Shown: in pieces, positions 52,199 to 61,810 of the stretch
Layout: each line of letters starts with the position of its first letter
Numbering within the stretch: the stretch's first letter is position 1
NCBI GenBank assembly: GCA_963710615.1
Contig: CAVQBF010000012.1
Span: 38,958 to 102,957 of the forward strand
Source: GCA-2746605 sp963710615
Lineage (GTDB): Bacteria; Bacteroidota; Ignavibacteria; Ignavibacteriales; Melioribacteraceae
DNA length: 64,000 bases
Direction: 5' to 3'
Program-made: the position numbers and the translations under genes
The notes under the pieces: model-generated
Seen by the model: the letters and a program-made list of their open reading frames with translations, nothing else
Databases searched by the model: none
Told to the model about the DNA's origin: nothing

Positions 52199-53938
52199 TT
52201 AAATTCCGTAGCCGAATGAAAAAGCTATATCACGATTCAATTGTGATCTGAATTCATCCTCGGTAATCTGCTGTTCATAATCAATATATTGAAAATGACC
52301 CTTTACCCAAACATCATGAAGAATCTCGTAACTTAAATCAAAACCATAATAACTGTAATTTTTTCTATCACTAATTCTATCTGTAAATAAAAATCCGGGT
52401 TGGGGAATTTGAACTTTATATGCTCTATTCCCAAGAGCTTCAGTTCCCTTTCTGATATGCTGGGTCCATATTTTTACTTTTAATCCTCTAAAAATTGTAT
52501 AGTCTAAAGCACCGTAAAATAGATCACCATTATCTCCCATCCAATGACCCATTAATTGAAGATGAACTTTCATAAGTGAGAGTTGGAATAAAATGACGAT
52601 AGTTCCCAGGGTAAACTTTTGTATATTCCAAAGTTAGTCCAAGATTATTGATTGGCATATCTATTGTCGATGCACCAAAAGTAAATGCAAATTTATAATA
52701 TTGAGTTTTAGGATCGAACAATCCTTCAGGGGTCAATTCATCAGCATGAAAACTTGCATAGAGATGTGTATTTGGGACATGGTTTCTAGAACTTAAGGCT
52801 AAAAATAATTGTGTGCTTGCACCTGCATAATTATCATTCCTATTTAAATATTCATCGGCGAGATCAAAAAACATTATTGGAATTAAATAAGCAATTTGCA
52901 ACTCATCCGAATAGACAACCGATTCACCAAAAGAGAGATCTATTCCATCAAGGAAACTGAACGTAACCGAGTGCATTGCCATAAACTTTGAAATATAAGT
53001 ATAACGGTTTGGAGAATAATACCTCTGATACTCGCCAGGTAGAATAAAGGGAATTTGTATCAACAACATCAGAGTTCAACCATGCATGTATATAATTAAA
53101 TGTTAACCAATCTGTAGGTTTTATATCCAAACGAACATATGGAAATGAAGGGGCTTTCTCGGAAAGAACAATTTTTCCATTTTCAGCATATCCCCAATTT
53201 AGATGATTTTTACCAATTGTAAACGATCCCCAATCCCATTTAAATCCCAGGTCTACATTCACAATTGAATACTCCAGCCTTTCCGCATCTAGCAAGCTGA
53301 AGATCAATTGCTGTTTTATTTGAAAATCTATTGTAGAGAAATTCTCCTAATAATTCTTGGCGATTCTCTAGTCTGTTTTAGTTCAAAATTAAATCCAATT
53401 ATATCACCCAGTTCACCATTAAAACTTAAACCCAATCTAACATTTTGATAATTCTTCTTTTCCCAATTGGCAATCTCATAACCTACAATTGGATTGATGT
53501 TAAGGTTGATATTCTCATTCTGATAATTAAAAAATCTCCATCTATTATATCCATCATATTCAACAAAATCAGTACCATCTCCCCCTTTCACCTTTTCATC
53601 AATTCCCCCATTCTCCCACTCCCCTTTTCCTATTTTCCCCTTTACCTTCTGTTTACTTATCTCAAAGCCATACTCACTTTCATAAAACTTTAGCTCATCT
53701 TTCTGTAAATTTGATAGTCGGTCATAAATGTCTCTCTAGCTTCAATTAACTTTTCAGCAATGTATCTTCTTGATAAAGGTTTTACCAGATCATCGTAATC
53801 TATTATACCTTTACTGCTTAAATTTGATAAATATTTATAAACATCATTATCAAGTTTTACATTTGAAACTTGTGCAGATGCCGGAACTAAACTTACTAGT
53901 AGGAAAATTGTGAAAATATATTTAAACAAATCTTTCAT
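52199..53938 (-). pseudogene. Wzi-like capsule assembly outer-membrane protein, broken by at least four indels
   Basis: About 579 codons with a signal peptide (MKDLFKYIFTIFLLVSLVPASA). It is a paralogue of the intact gene at 56213-57895: compare 'VYKYLSNLSSKGIIDYDD' with 'IYKFLDRQAQKGLITFFDD' and 'FTIGKNHLNWGYAENGKIVLSEKAPSFP' blocks (shortened) with 'ILSDKAPSIPH'. Family features of Wzi-type capsule assembly porins are the N-terminal helical repeat and a beta-barrel with 'HAWLNSDVVDT' and 'SFGESVVYSDEL' strands. Frame breaks fall near 53690, 53320, 53060 and 52560. The gene would anchor or thread the polysaccharide at the outer membrane. The pieces are in order, so correction of few bases restores the full protein. 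Confidence 0.75.
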
Positions 53939-54097
53939 TTCTCATCCTTAAATTTTAACAGATAATTGGTATCATGTTATTGAATGAAAAGAAATAATCA
54001 ATTAAAAAGTTTGATTTATGTAATATTATCGGGATAAAACAAAAGAAAATAAGTAACAAATCATAATGATTTTGGATCTTTCGATTGATAATTTGTT

Positions 54098-55756
54098 TTA
54101 AAAGAAAAGAAATATAATTGATAATACAGGAAGTATGAATGATAAGTTATATAACAGGGGTTCTTGCTTTTCATATAACTTTAATGCTATTAAGTAAATG
54201 GAATAAATACTGAATGCAGTTAGAAAAATTACGTTAATCTTTTCGAGTAACGGGTTACTCACAATATCTTTGGCAATAAAAATTAAAATTAGCAAAACAA
54301 TAAGCATTAAATCTTGACCGTAGAACAAACTAAAATTTTCAATTTCCATATACTCTCTGACGTATACAAAATAAATGATCAAGGAAAAAGTTAAAGTCAG
54401 ACCAATATAAAGTAAATGATATCTTGAAATTGATAGTAATATTAGATCAAAATACTGAGCCCTGGCAGGAAATTCGAAAAGGGCTGCAAAAATTATAATG
54501 TTAAAAAATACAAATAAATGGTTGAAAGTATCAGCGCTTTTCTTTCGATTATACGAAATACCAAAAAGCAAAATATAAAGCAATATGATGTAACCTAATT
54601 CAATTTTACTAAAATTTGAATTAATATTTAATAGTGGTCCAACCAATAAAATTATAGAAATAATTGCTACAAGTGGAAAAATATAATAGAAAGCTTTCAC
54701 ACCTAAATTTGGAATACGTTTAATATGACCGGTTATTCTAAAAAACCATTCACGAAAATAATAAACGATTTTCGGTATTAGAAGTACAACAAATACTAGA
54801 GCAATTGTTGTGAAAATTACATAAATACTATTATTATCATAATATAGAAATGCAAGGGAAACAAACAATATAGAAAAAAGATGGATTATAAAAGTAGAAA
54901 TTTTCTGTCTTACTTCCAGCCCAATTATTTTGTGGTGCAAATGACTTTTATCGGCTATAAAAGGACTTTGACCATTTAAGAGTCTCTTAACAATCACTTT
55001 TATTGTATCAGTAATCGGAAGTGCAAAAAAGATCAACACAAAAGTGAAATCAATCGAATTTTTTGTTTCTGTCTGCTCAATTCCTGTAAGGAATACTAAA
55101 TACACTAAGAAAAATGCTAACGATAATGATCCTGTATCGCCCAAAAATATTCTGGCAGGATATGTATTAAACTTCATAAATCCAAGTAAACTTCCGAGTA
55201 TTCCAACTGATAGGATGATTATAAATTGGTTACCTGACGTGTATCCCAAAAATAAAATTATTACTAGACTTATTATTGAATATCCGCAGACAAGGCCATC
55301 AAGTCCGTCAAGAAAATTAATTCCATTCAGTAAGCCCGCAATAAATGTAATGAGCAATAAAACCGCAATAAATTCTGGAAGAACGATCCCAAATAAATAT
55401 ACTTGATCAATCCTGGTAAAAATATCGAATGTAATAAATGAAGCAACAGCAATTTGTGCAAGAAGTTTGTGTGACCACTTTAAAGCAAATACATCGTCTA
55501 AATTGCCAATAATTGCAATAATAAAGGATGATATTAAAAAGATCCTATATTCATCAATACCTCTAAAAAAACTAATGAATACAAGTATAGAAACAACAAA
55601 TACAATTACACCACCCATTCTGGGAATAACTGACTGATGTACCTTTCTCTTATTTGGTTTATCTACTATTCCGACAGATATAAAATGCTTAATAACAAAG
55701 GGAGTTATTATCAATGTAATTAAAAAGCTAGTAATAAATATTTGAAGATATAGCAT
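54098..55756 (-). CDS. WecA/MraY-like undecaprenyl-phosphate sugar-1-P transferase with extended C-terminus
   Basis: 552 residues. The first about 330 residues are a polyprenyl-phosphate GlcNAc/MurNAc-type 1-phosphate transferase: 'VDKPNKRKVHQSVIPRMGG', 'IIAIIGNLDDVFALKWSHK', 'GLLNGINFLDGLDGLVCG', 'IFLGDTGSLSLAFFLVYL' and the basic loop 'ADKSHLHHKIIGLEVRQK'. It loads the first sugar of each repeat unit on the lipid carrier at the inner membrane. The remaining about 220 residues add some seven hydrophobic helices, making the protein far longer than WecA (about 360). I do not recognise that extension; it resembles a general polytopic module. Intact gene within an otherwise indel-rich locus. Confidence 0.9.
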   Translation of the reverse strand: MLYLQIFITSFLITLIITPFVIKHFISVGIVDKPNKRKVHQSVIPRMGGVIVFVVSILVFISFFRGIDEYRIFLISSFIIAIIGNLDDVFALKWSHKLLAQIAVASFITFDIFTRIDQVYLFGIVLPEFIAVLLLITFIAGLLNGINFLDGLDGLVCGYSIISLVIILFLGYTSGNQFIIILSVGILGSLLGFMKFNTYPARIFLGDTGSLSLAFFLVYLVFLTGIEQTETKNSIDFTFVLIFFALPITDTIKVIVKRLLNGQSPFIADKSHLHHKIIGLEVRQKISTFIIHLFSILFVSLAFLYYDNNSIYVIFTTIALVFVVLLIPKIVYYFREWFFRITGHIKRIPNLGVKAFYYIFPLVAIISIILLVGPLLNINSNFSKIELGYIILLYILLFGISYNRKKSADTFNHLFVFFNIIIFAALFEFPARAQYFDLILLSISRYHLLYIGLTLTFSLIIYFVYVREYMEIENFSLFYGQDLMLIVLLILIFIAKDIVSNPLLEKINVIFLTAFSIYSIYLIALKLYEKQEPLLYNLSFILPVLSIIFLFF

Positions 55757-56212
55757 CAGTTAAATTTAGTTTGCTTTTTTTAGCGGAAATTTGATCCGCC
55801 CAATTAGACAGCGGACAAGAAATTATAAATTAGAACAAAATATATAAAGAAAACGCATCTGGTTTTCTAATATTAATATATTTAGTTAAATAAGCCAAAA
55901 AACAGGTAATTTTAAAACTATTTAAGAGTTTGTAACCCATTCTCAAAAACCGGATCAGAAACTTTGTGTCGTAAAATTACGAGTCGTCAATGTACAAGTT
56001 ACTGAACAGATTTTCAATTACAAGAAATAATGAAATGATACTTAAAATAATTTTAAACATTTATAGGCAACTGTTTTTTTTTCATTTTTCATAGGCTATC
56101 ATATTCATTCATCGTAATAAATTCATCATTCTCCTGAATCATTCAACATTCATCAATAATCATTTATCCTTAATCCTTCATCAATCAATATTCTACCTTC
56201 TTAATTCTAAAT
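55757..56212. other. Intergenic region, low-complexity, no gene seen
   Basis: About 455 bases. The part next to the Wzi-like gene (56090-56200) is a biased run of CATTCA/TCATCAAT-like words without a reading frame; the rest is AT-rich. No tRNA, hairpin with T-tract or ORF of interest was found. Confidence 0.45.
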
Positions 56213-57895
56213 TCAAAACCCGTATCTAACAGACGTACTAAGCGAAGCCCCTTCATCAATTCTGTACTCATCTATAAATCTGCCGTCTGCCTTGAAGATA
56301 TAACTATAGTCTAATTGGAAAAATAAATCATGGTACGGATTAAAAATTAGGCTAGCTCCGGCTTCTGAATAATTGCTCACCTTACCGGAAAGGAGCGGAT
56401 ATGTCGAAGTGACTCGATTATAATAATCATTCAAATTTTCTTTTGAACCTTTTCTGACGTATTGAAAAAAAGATTCAAATTTTAGAGCCCTTAAGAAATA
56501 CTGTTCAAACTGAAAATAATACTGTTCCGCATTTGAGCCTATCCAATGGCCTAACTGATAATCTGAGCTGGAATATTGATGAAGAGGGTCAGCATTCATA
56601 TAAGCATATGGTTTAACAGCATTATACTCAAGAGTAAAATAACTGTTTTGCCACAATGGATTTGTAAATCTTCCACCTATAGTATAAGCCAAAACATTTG
56701 CGTTATCACCTGAACCGGTCAAAAGATCAGTAATTGACAGTTCGTCTATAAAGAGTGTAAAATAGAGCTTACTTTTTATTTTTGTCCATACATAAGATGT
56801 ATTAAAAAAGATCTGGGCATTATCTCCTGTATCACCGCCGCCAATAAAATTATAATGATCAGCTAATCTTAAAAAAACCGGAATAAAATAAATTGGTTCT
56901 ATCTGATCACCGTAAATTATAGATTCACCAAATGTAAGCCACCAATTATTAAAAGGCTTAAATGAAAATGAATGCTCAACATAATATTTAGGTCTTTTGG
57001 AAAAAGTAAGAGATCTATTTTCTTTTGTATTTTCAATTCCAGTAGATCTAATGGATGTGGAATCAATTAGTTTTGAATCCAGCCAGGCATGAATAAAATT
57101 GTACTTAAACCAATCAACTGGTTCAACTAATAAACTCATATGCGGTATTGACGGAGCTTTATCCGATAAAATTACTGAACCTTGATAACTTGATCCAATG
57201 TGAAGGAAATCCTTTGCAAAACTAAAATTTCCCCAACTCCAGCCAATATTTATTCCGCCTCTTGTCTCACTATATTCTGAATGTTCATTTAAAGTAGCTT
57301 TATGATTTTTAACTCCTGTATTAGGCGAAAATAATTTGAAATTATCAACATTTTCTCCATCTTCCATAAAATCTCTGTAAGAGAAGTAATAACCAATATT
57401 GTCACTAATTCTTCCATTTAACTCCACACCGCCGAATTGCATATAATTCTTCTGTGCAAAATCATATTTGATCTGAAAGACCGGATCTATTTGAAAAGTG
57501 AAATTTTTATCATAATACTTAAAAGAATTGAATCTGTCCGTTTCCCCAAACTTAAATGCTTCCGAAATCTTTGTTGTATCCCCTTCCAGAAATCTTAACT
57601 CAAATGCATATTCACGATTGAAGAAATCTAATTGCGCTTTTTCAATTTCTGACATTTTTTTCCAATGACCTAATGACCCAATGACTATGTTGTTTATTTC
57701 CTTTAATTTCTCTGCTATTTTTATTCTAGTAATTGGACTTATATCATCAAAAAAAGTTATTAACCCTTTTTGAGCTTGACGATCTAGAAACTTATATATC
57801 TCATCATTATAAACCGGCTCGGTTGTGGATTGAGCGGAAAGAAAAGTAAAAATTAAAAAGTATAAAGGAAAAAGTAAAAAGATTTTTTTCATCAT
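56213..57895 (-). CDS. Wzi-family capsule assembly outer-membrane protein
   Basis: A 560-residue protein with a signal peptide (MMKKIFLLFPLYFLIFTFLSA). An N-terminal helical region ('YNDEIYKFLDRQAQKGLITFF', shortened, then 'TRIKIAEKLKEINN') precedes a barrel of alternating aromatic strands, e.g. 'KNYMQFGGVELNGRISDN', 'WGNFSFAKDFLHIGSSYQG', 'NFIHAWLDSKLIDSTS', 'WWLTFGESIIYGDQIEPIYF' and the final aromatic 'TSVRYGF', as in outer-membrane barrels. Wzi-type proteins help assemble capsule or exopolysaccharide at the cell surface. It is a paralogue of the broken gene at 52199-53938, with the WecA-like gene between. Identity within the Wzi superfamily is a pattern judgement. Confidence 0.78.
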   Translation of the reverse strand: MMKKIFLLFPLYFLIFTFLSAQSTTEPVYNDEIYKFLDRQAQKGLITFFDDISPITRIKIAEKLKEINNIVIGSLGHWKKMSEIEKAQLDFFNREYAFELRFLEGDTTKISEAFKFGETDRFNSFKYYDKNFTFQIDPVFQIKYDFAQKNYMQFGGVELNGRISDNIGYYFSYRDFMEDGENVDNFKLFSPNTGVKNHKATLNEHSEYSETRGGINIGWSWGNFSFAKDFLHIGSSYQGSVILSDKAPSIPHMSLLVEPVDWFKYNFIHAWLDSKLIDSTSIRSTGIENTKENRSLTFSKRPKYYVEHSFSFKPFNNWWLTFGESIIYGDQIEPIYFIPVFLRLADHYNFIGGGDTGDNAQIFFNTSYVWTKIKSKLYFTLFIDELSITDLLTGSGDNANVLAYTIGGRFTNPLWQNSYFTLEYNAVKPYAYMNADPLHQYSSSDYQLGHWIGSNAEQYYFQFEQYFLRALKFESFFQYVRKGSKENLNDYYNRVTSTYPLLSGKVSNYSEAGASLIFNPYHDLFFQLDYSYIFKADGRFIDEYRIDEGASLSTSVRYGF

Positions 57896-57908
57896 AATTT
57901 ATTATGTC

Positions 57909-57929
57909 ATTCCGGACTTGATCCGGAAT
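57909..57929. repeat. REP-like palindrome
   Basis: ATTCCGGA-CTTGA-TCCGGAAT, perfect 8-bp stem with 5-base loop, preceded by TGTC. The same 'TCATTCCGGACTTGATCCGG' core is a well-known dispersed intergenic repeat in unrelated bacteria (from memory). Confidence 0.7.
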
Positions 57930-58056
57930 CTAAGTATAGAATGTTTTTAAATTTTGATTATAATAATTCATTAAAGCTTCACCACCGGAACTTTTTCCCA
58001 ATCAATTATTTCATCAGCTGCTTTTAATGTCAACGAATTTGAAATCTGTCAACAAC

Positions 58057-58821
58057 TTACTGGAATTTTTCTTTTGAGTTTTTCAGACCAACATAAGACT
58101 TAAGTTTTCTTATACGGGACAAATTTTCTAGAACAGGTTGTTCAGGATCAAAATCTCTTGGGTGAAAATAGGTCATTAAATAATCGGATTTCCTGTAAAG
58201 CTGTTTTTGGATAAAATATGGAAGTAATCTGTAATAACCGCCTCCGCTAAAAACAATTTCCTTACCAAAAAATTTATAAGTGTTTATTGGTAGTTCTTTT
58301 ATATTAAATCCATTTTTAGTAATTATACATGGCTCTGAGTAAGGGAATGATTCATAACCACCATGTCCCCTAGATGTTGGAAAAACCGAGCTATCTACTT
58401 CAATATCAAGCTTTTGCAAAATATCAAATGCCCAATTTGTATTGTTTTTAATTGAAAATCCAGGAGCTCTAAAATACTTTACTTTTTTTCCAGATATATC
58501 TTCCAATATTTTTTTTGAGTATTCTAAATCTTTAAATACTTTTTCAAAGTTATGTTTATAAATTAGAATATGTGAGTAAGAATGATTGCCAATTTCGTAT
58601 CCGGCATCAAATATTCTTTTAACAACATTTGGATGTTTTTCTGCAATCCAACCGAGTAAAAAAAAAGTGGCTTTTTGACCACTCTTTGCAAGAATATTAA
58701 GAATGAAATCCATACTTTTATCTAATCGTGAGTTATATTTATTCCATTCTGAAGGATTTTCTGTTTCATCAAAATCTAATATGTGGAACCAATCTTCTAT
58801 ATCAAAAGTGAGTATTTTCAT
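58057..58821 (-). CDS. Polysaccharide deacetylase (XrtA/PEP-CTERM-associated type), C-terminus probably extends to 57971
   Basis: 254 residues as printed. NodB-fold carbohydrate esterase that removes N-acetyl groups from a polysaccharide with a metal: 'ILTFDIEDWFHI' (catalytic Asp), 'YEIGNHSYSHILIY' (HxxxH zinc site), 'KVKYFRAPGFSIKN', 'DSSVFPTSRGHGG', 'FSGGGYYRLLPYF' and 'MTYFHPRDFDPEQP'. This set marks the subfamily linked to exosortase/XrtA exopolysaccharide loci. After the TAA at 58057 two single-base corrections continue the protein as 'KLLTDFKFVDIKAADEIIDW' and 'EKVPVVKL' to a TAA at 57971-57973, the usual ending of the family, so the printed stop is probably an artefact. The ATG shares its A with the formyltransferase stop (TAATG). 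Confidence 0.88.
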   Translation of the reverse strand: MKILTFDIEDWFHILDFDETENPSEWNKYNSRLDKSMDFILNILAKSGQKATFFLLGWIAEKHPNVVKRIFDAGYEIGNHSYSHILIYKHNFEKVFKDLEYSKKILEDISGKKVKYFRAPGFSIKNNTNWAFDILQKLDIEVDSSVFPTSRGHGGYESFPYSEPCIITKNGFNIKELPINTYKFFGKEIVFSGGGYYRLLPYFIQKQLYRKSDYLMTYFHPRDFDPEQPVLENLSRIRKLKSYVGLKNSKEKFQ

Positions 58822-59593
58822 TAAAAGAATTTTTTCCCTTTTGAATAAAAATCTTTAACATCTTCACGTGTTGGGAATGAATAGTAGGAACTTTCTTCTT
58901 GTGGGTTAGGAATTAACTCATAATTACCGGTGTCAATTTTTTCGATTGCTTCAACAATTGCATCCATTCCAATTTTTTTAGTGTGCTTTATTAAATCACG
59001 TTGTGTCCAGCTTTTTTCTATTTTAACTTTTCTCTGAACTAAAATAGGACCGCTATCAATTCCTTCATCTACAAAGAAGACTGAAACACCGGTGTATTCT
59101 TCATCATTTTTCATCACCCAAAACGTTGGCATTAATCCTCTATACTTAGGTAAAAGAGCCGTATGTAAGATTAAGTGTACCTTTGGGAGGTAAATTAATT
59201 AAGTTGAGACTTGAATATTTGATTCCCGGCAATTGATAAAAGAATGGCTGGTTTATAAGAAGAAATTATATCTAATGAATCTTTATGATTTACGGATTTT
59301 TCTAACTTAATTATTGGAATTTTATTGACTTAGTAAGAACTTTCGATGCTTTTTTCGAAGGATTTAGTTTATTCAAAATGAACTAAATTAACATAGTGAT
59401 AGAAAAAAAGACAATCCAAAAGTTGAAAAGGTTTTTTTTGCTTTCTGTATTAAAGTTTCTCTTTTACCGAAAGGTGAAACATCAAATAAAACACAACCTA
59501 CAATTTTATGTCTTTGCTGGCAAATTTTTAATTAGATAAGCAATATTCTCTGCTAAATAGAAAGGGTCATTTTGAGTAAGTTAAAATCCTCAT
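58821..59593 (-). pseudogene. Formyltransferase (methionyl-tRNA formyltransferase fold), frameshifted
   Basis: About 257 codons. Only the C-terminal 103 residues (58821-59132) are an uninterrupted frame, but correcting several single-base shifts gives a full Formyl_trans_N protein from the ATG at 59593: 'MRILTYS', 'NDPFYLAENIAYLIKN', 'IVGCVLFDVSPFG', 'PAILLSIAGNQIFK', 'GTLNLHTALLPKYRG' (catalytic Asn and His) and 'FFVDEGIDSGPILV' (catalytic Asp). It lacks the tRNA-binding C-terminal domain of Fmt, so it probably formylates an amino sugar using 10-formyl-tetrahydrofolate, like the sugar N-formyltransferases of surface glycans. It overlaps the radical SAM gene upstream (ATGA) and the deacetylase downstream. 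Confidence 0.75.
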
Positions 59594-60681
59594 TTCAACA
59601 CACCATTTACTTCATTTTTACTCTTTTCTTTTTTTGGTAATCTTAAATCACCTTGCAATGGATCTTGACCAACATTATATTTTGGGTAGAATTGTGCAAA
59701 TATCTTTTCCCAAGAAAGATTTAATTCTATTTTTTATTACCCACTTCGTAGGATGTTTAATGTATTTTTTCATAACTGGCGACGCTGTACCAATCATCCA
59801 ACAATTCTTTGGGCAAGTTTTGACTAAACCTCGTACATGTTTAGCTTTCTCACTATTCCATAATTCCTCAAAGAATCATAATCTTTTATATTTCCCATAC
59901 TCTCATACCAATATCTGGGCTCTAAACCATTGCAAGGCCAGTATTTCTCCATATGGATCAATAAAAAAGTTTTCACTACCAGCTTCGCAGGGTAACAATC
60001 TTTTATTTCCCTTTACATAATTAATAGGCCCAAATTAAAAAATGCTCTGTACCAACTTTTTACACTTTTTTCTTTAAGAAGTGATTGGATTCCAATTTTT
60101 TAAACGCCCCCACAACAACTCGTGCTTGGTTATATCGTTATCATATTTATGAAAATAAAAGGAATTGTGAAATGTAGCTGTTGCAAATTCCATCTTAAGC
60201 TATGTTTAGCCAATTCATATAACCATTCTAAATCTTTGTAGTTATTTTCAGAAACTGTCATACCAAATCCAACGTCCTTAATTCCCATTCTTCTAATCCT
60301 AATAAAAGTTTTAAACCCCTATCAAAACCGCCTTTTCGCCCACGTAAATCATCATTAGTTTGTGAAAGCCCTTCAATACTCACCCTAACTCCAATATTAG
60401 GGAATCTTTCAGCTATCTTTAATATTCTTTCTGTATGCCAACCCGCCGTAGAAATAACAACTCTTTTTGCCTTGCAAAACATTACTTCAATGATTTCTTC
60501 TAAATCATTACGCATTAGTGGCTCTCCACCAGTTATGTTGCATATATTGAAATAATTATCTGGAAAATATTCATAATCGGATGGAACTAGCTCTAGATTT
60601 TTATCCGAATCGGGTCTTCCAAATATCACACATTTTACATTCCATGTTACATCTATAAGTAGTAATAACGGATATATCCAT
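59590..60681 (-). pseudogene. Radical SAM/SPASM-like protein, frameshifted
   Basis: About 363 codons, hidden by at least five indels. The ATG at 60681 has AAGGA upstream and begins 'MDISVITTYRCNMECKMCDI', so Cys11, Cys15 and Cys18 form the CxxxCxxC cluster motif. After an extra C in the run near 60622 the frame continues as 'NICNITGGEPLMRNDLEEI' (SAM-binding GGEP), 'RVVISTAGWHTERIL' and 'VRVSIEGLSQTNDDLRG'. The C-terminal part has SPASM-like cysteines: 'RLLPCEAGSENFFIDPYGEI', 'LACNGLEPRYWYESMGNIKD' and 'TCPKNCWMIGTAS'. It ends 'NEVNGVLK' with TGA overlapping the formyltransferase ATG. The reaction is unknown: sugar modification or peptide modification are both possible. Placed within the polysaccharide locus. 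Confidence 0.72.
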
Positions 60682-61810
60682 TTATATTTCCTTCTTTTCT
60701 TGTTTTTTAAAATTTCTACGCAATACTCAACATATTTTGATGTGATTCTTTCCCAAGTGAAATTTGATTTAACTCTTTCGAATGATTGTAATCCTAAGGT
60801 TGAATATTTTTGTAAATTATCATTAAGGTCAATTAATTTACTGGTTAAATCTGTAAAATCATTTATATTAAAGAATATTCCGGTATCCCCAAGAGCCTCT
60901 TGACATGCCGGAATATCACTTGCAAGGCAAATTTTTGAATAACTCATTGCCTCGAGAAGGGTTATAGGTAGGCCTTCTAAAGATGAGGGTAGACAAAAGG
61001 CAAAACAGTTACTAATCAGAGTCTCTTTTTCAGTACCGTAAACTGCACCAGTAAAGATAATATTGGTATTATTTTCGGATATAGAATATAACCTTTCAAT
61101 ATAATCTTTAGCATTATTGTCAAAACCAGCAATCACTAATTTTTTATTTGATATACCGGCTTCTTTAAAGGATTTGATAAGTTTATCAGGATTTTTTTCA
61201 GGACCAAGTCTACCTAAGAATAAAAAGTATCCATCTGTTTCTAATTCATGTTTATTAAAGAATTCTAATTCATTGCTAATGTCATTAGGTAAATTTATCG
61301 CAGGAGTTATTGTAACTGCATTTTTTTTATAGATTCTTTTCTATATACTCAGTTTGATCTTGAGAAACCATTGTAATATTGTTATTAATTTTTACAACAA
61401 ACCATTCAAGGACTTTTATTATTTTCTGCATTAAATTTGACCATTTTGCTCTCTGCCATTCTAATCCATGACCTTGATAGATGACATTTTTGCCAAATAT
61501 TATTGGAAGGATTGAAAACATTGCTGTGAAGGAATAGCATTATAATGGAAGATATCTGCAGATGGATAATTTTTAAGAGAATGAATGGATGCTTTAAAAT
61601 TAATTATAATTTTATTTAGAAATTTGTTCTGAATTGACTTAAACGAATGAATTTTAACACCATCTTGAAAATATGAGCTTTTTTATCACCCTCAGTATAT
61701 AGAATAATTTCATGGCCTAATTTAACTAGTCTAGGGCATAAATTTCGCATATAATTTTCTATACCACCAATACTTTCTAAATTACGCGAAGCAATGAAAA
61801 CAATCTTCAT
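60682..61810 (-). pseudogene. GT4-family glycosyltransferase, frameshifted
   Basis: About 375 codons starting at the ATG 61810 (MKIVFIASRNLESIGGIENY), which overlaps the upstream glycosyltransferase stop by 4 bases. Three frames must be joined: the acceptor half, the middle 'VIYQGHGLEWQRAKWSNLM', and the donor half 'FLFLGRLGPEKNPDKLIKSF', 'KLVIAGFDNNAKDYIERL', 'FCLPSSLEGLPITLLEAMSY' (the E(x7)E motif of GT4). The true stop is probably the TAA just before the radical SAM ATG at 60681; as printed, an indel lets the frame run on. It adds one sugar to the lipid-linked repeat unit. Confidence 0.78.

Noticed and set aside
59634..60020. Plus-strand 128-residue open frame with hydrophobic stretches
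   Set aside because: It lies antisense to the radical SAM gene, whose corrected minus-strand translation shows conserved SPASM-like motifs; the plus frame has no family resemblance or ribosome site.
60098..60112. Second copy of the 'aaacgcccccac' word seen at 28430
   Set aside because: Here it is coding sequence of the radical SAM gene (a Val/Gly/Ala-rich stretch on the minus strand) and the flanks do not match, so it is taken as coincidence.
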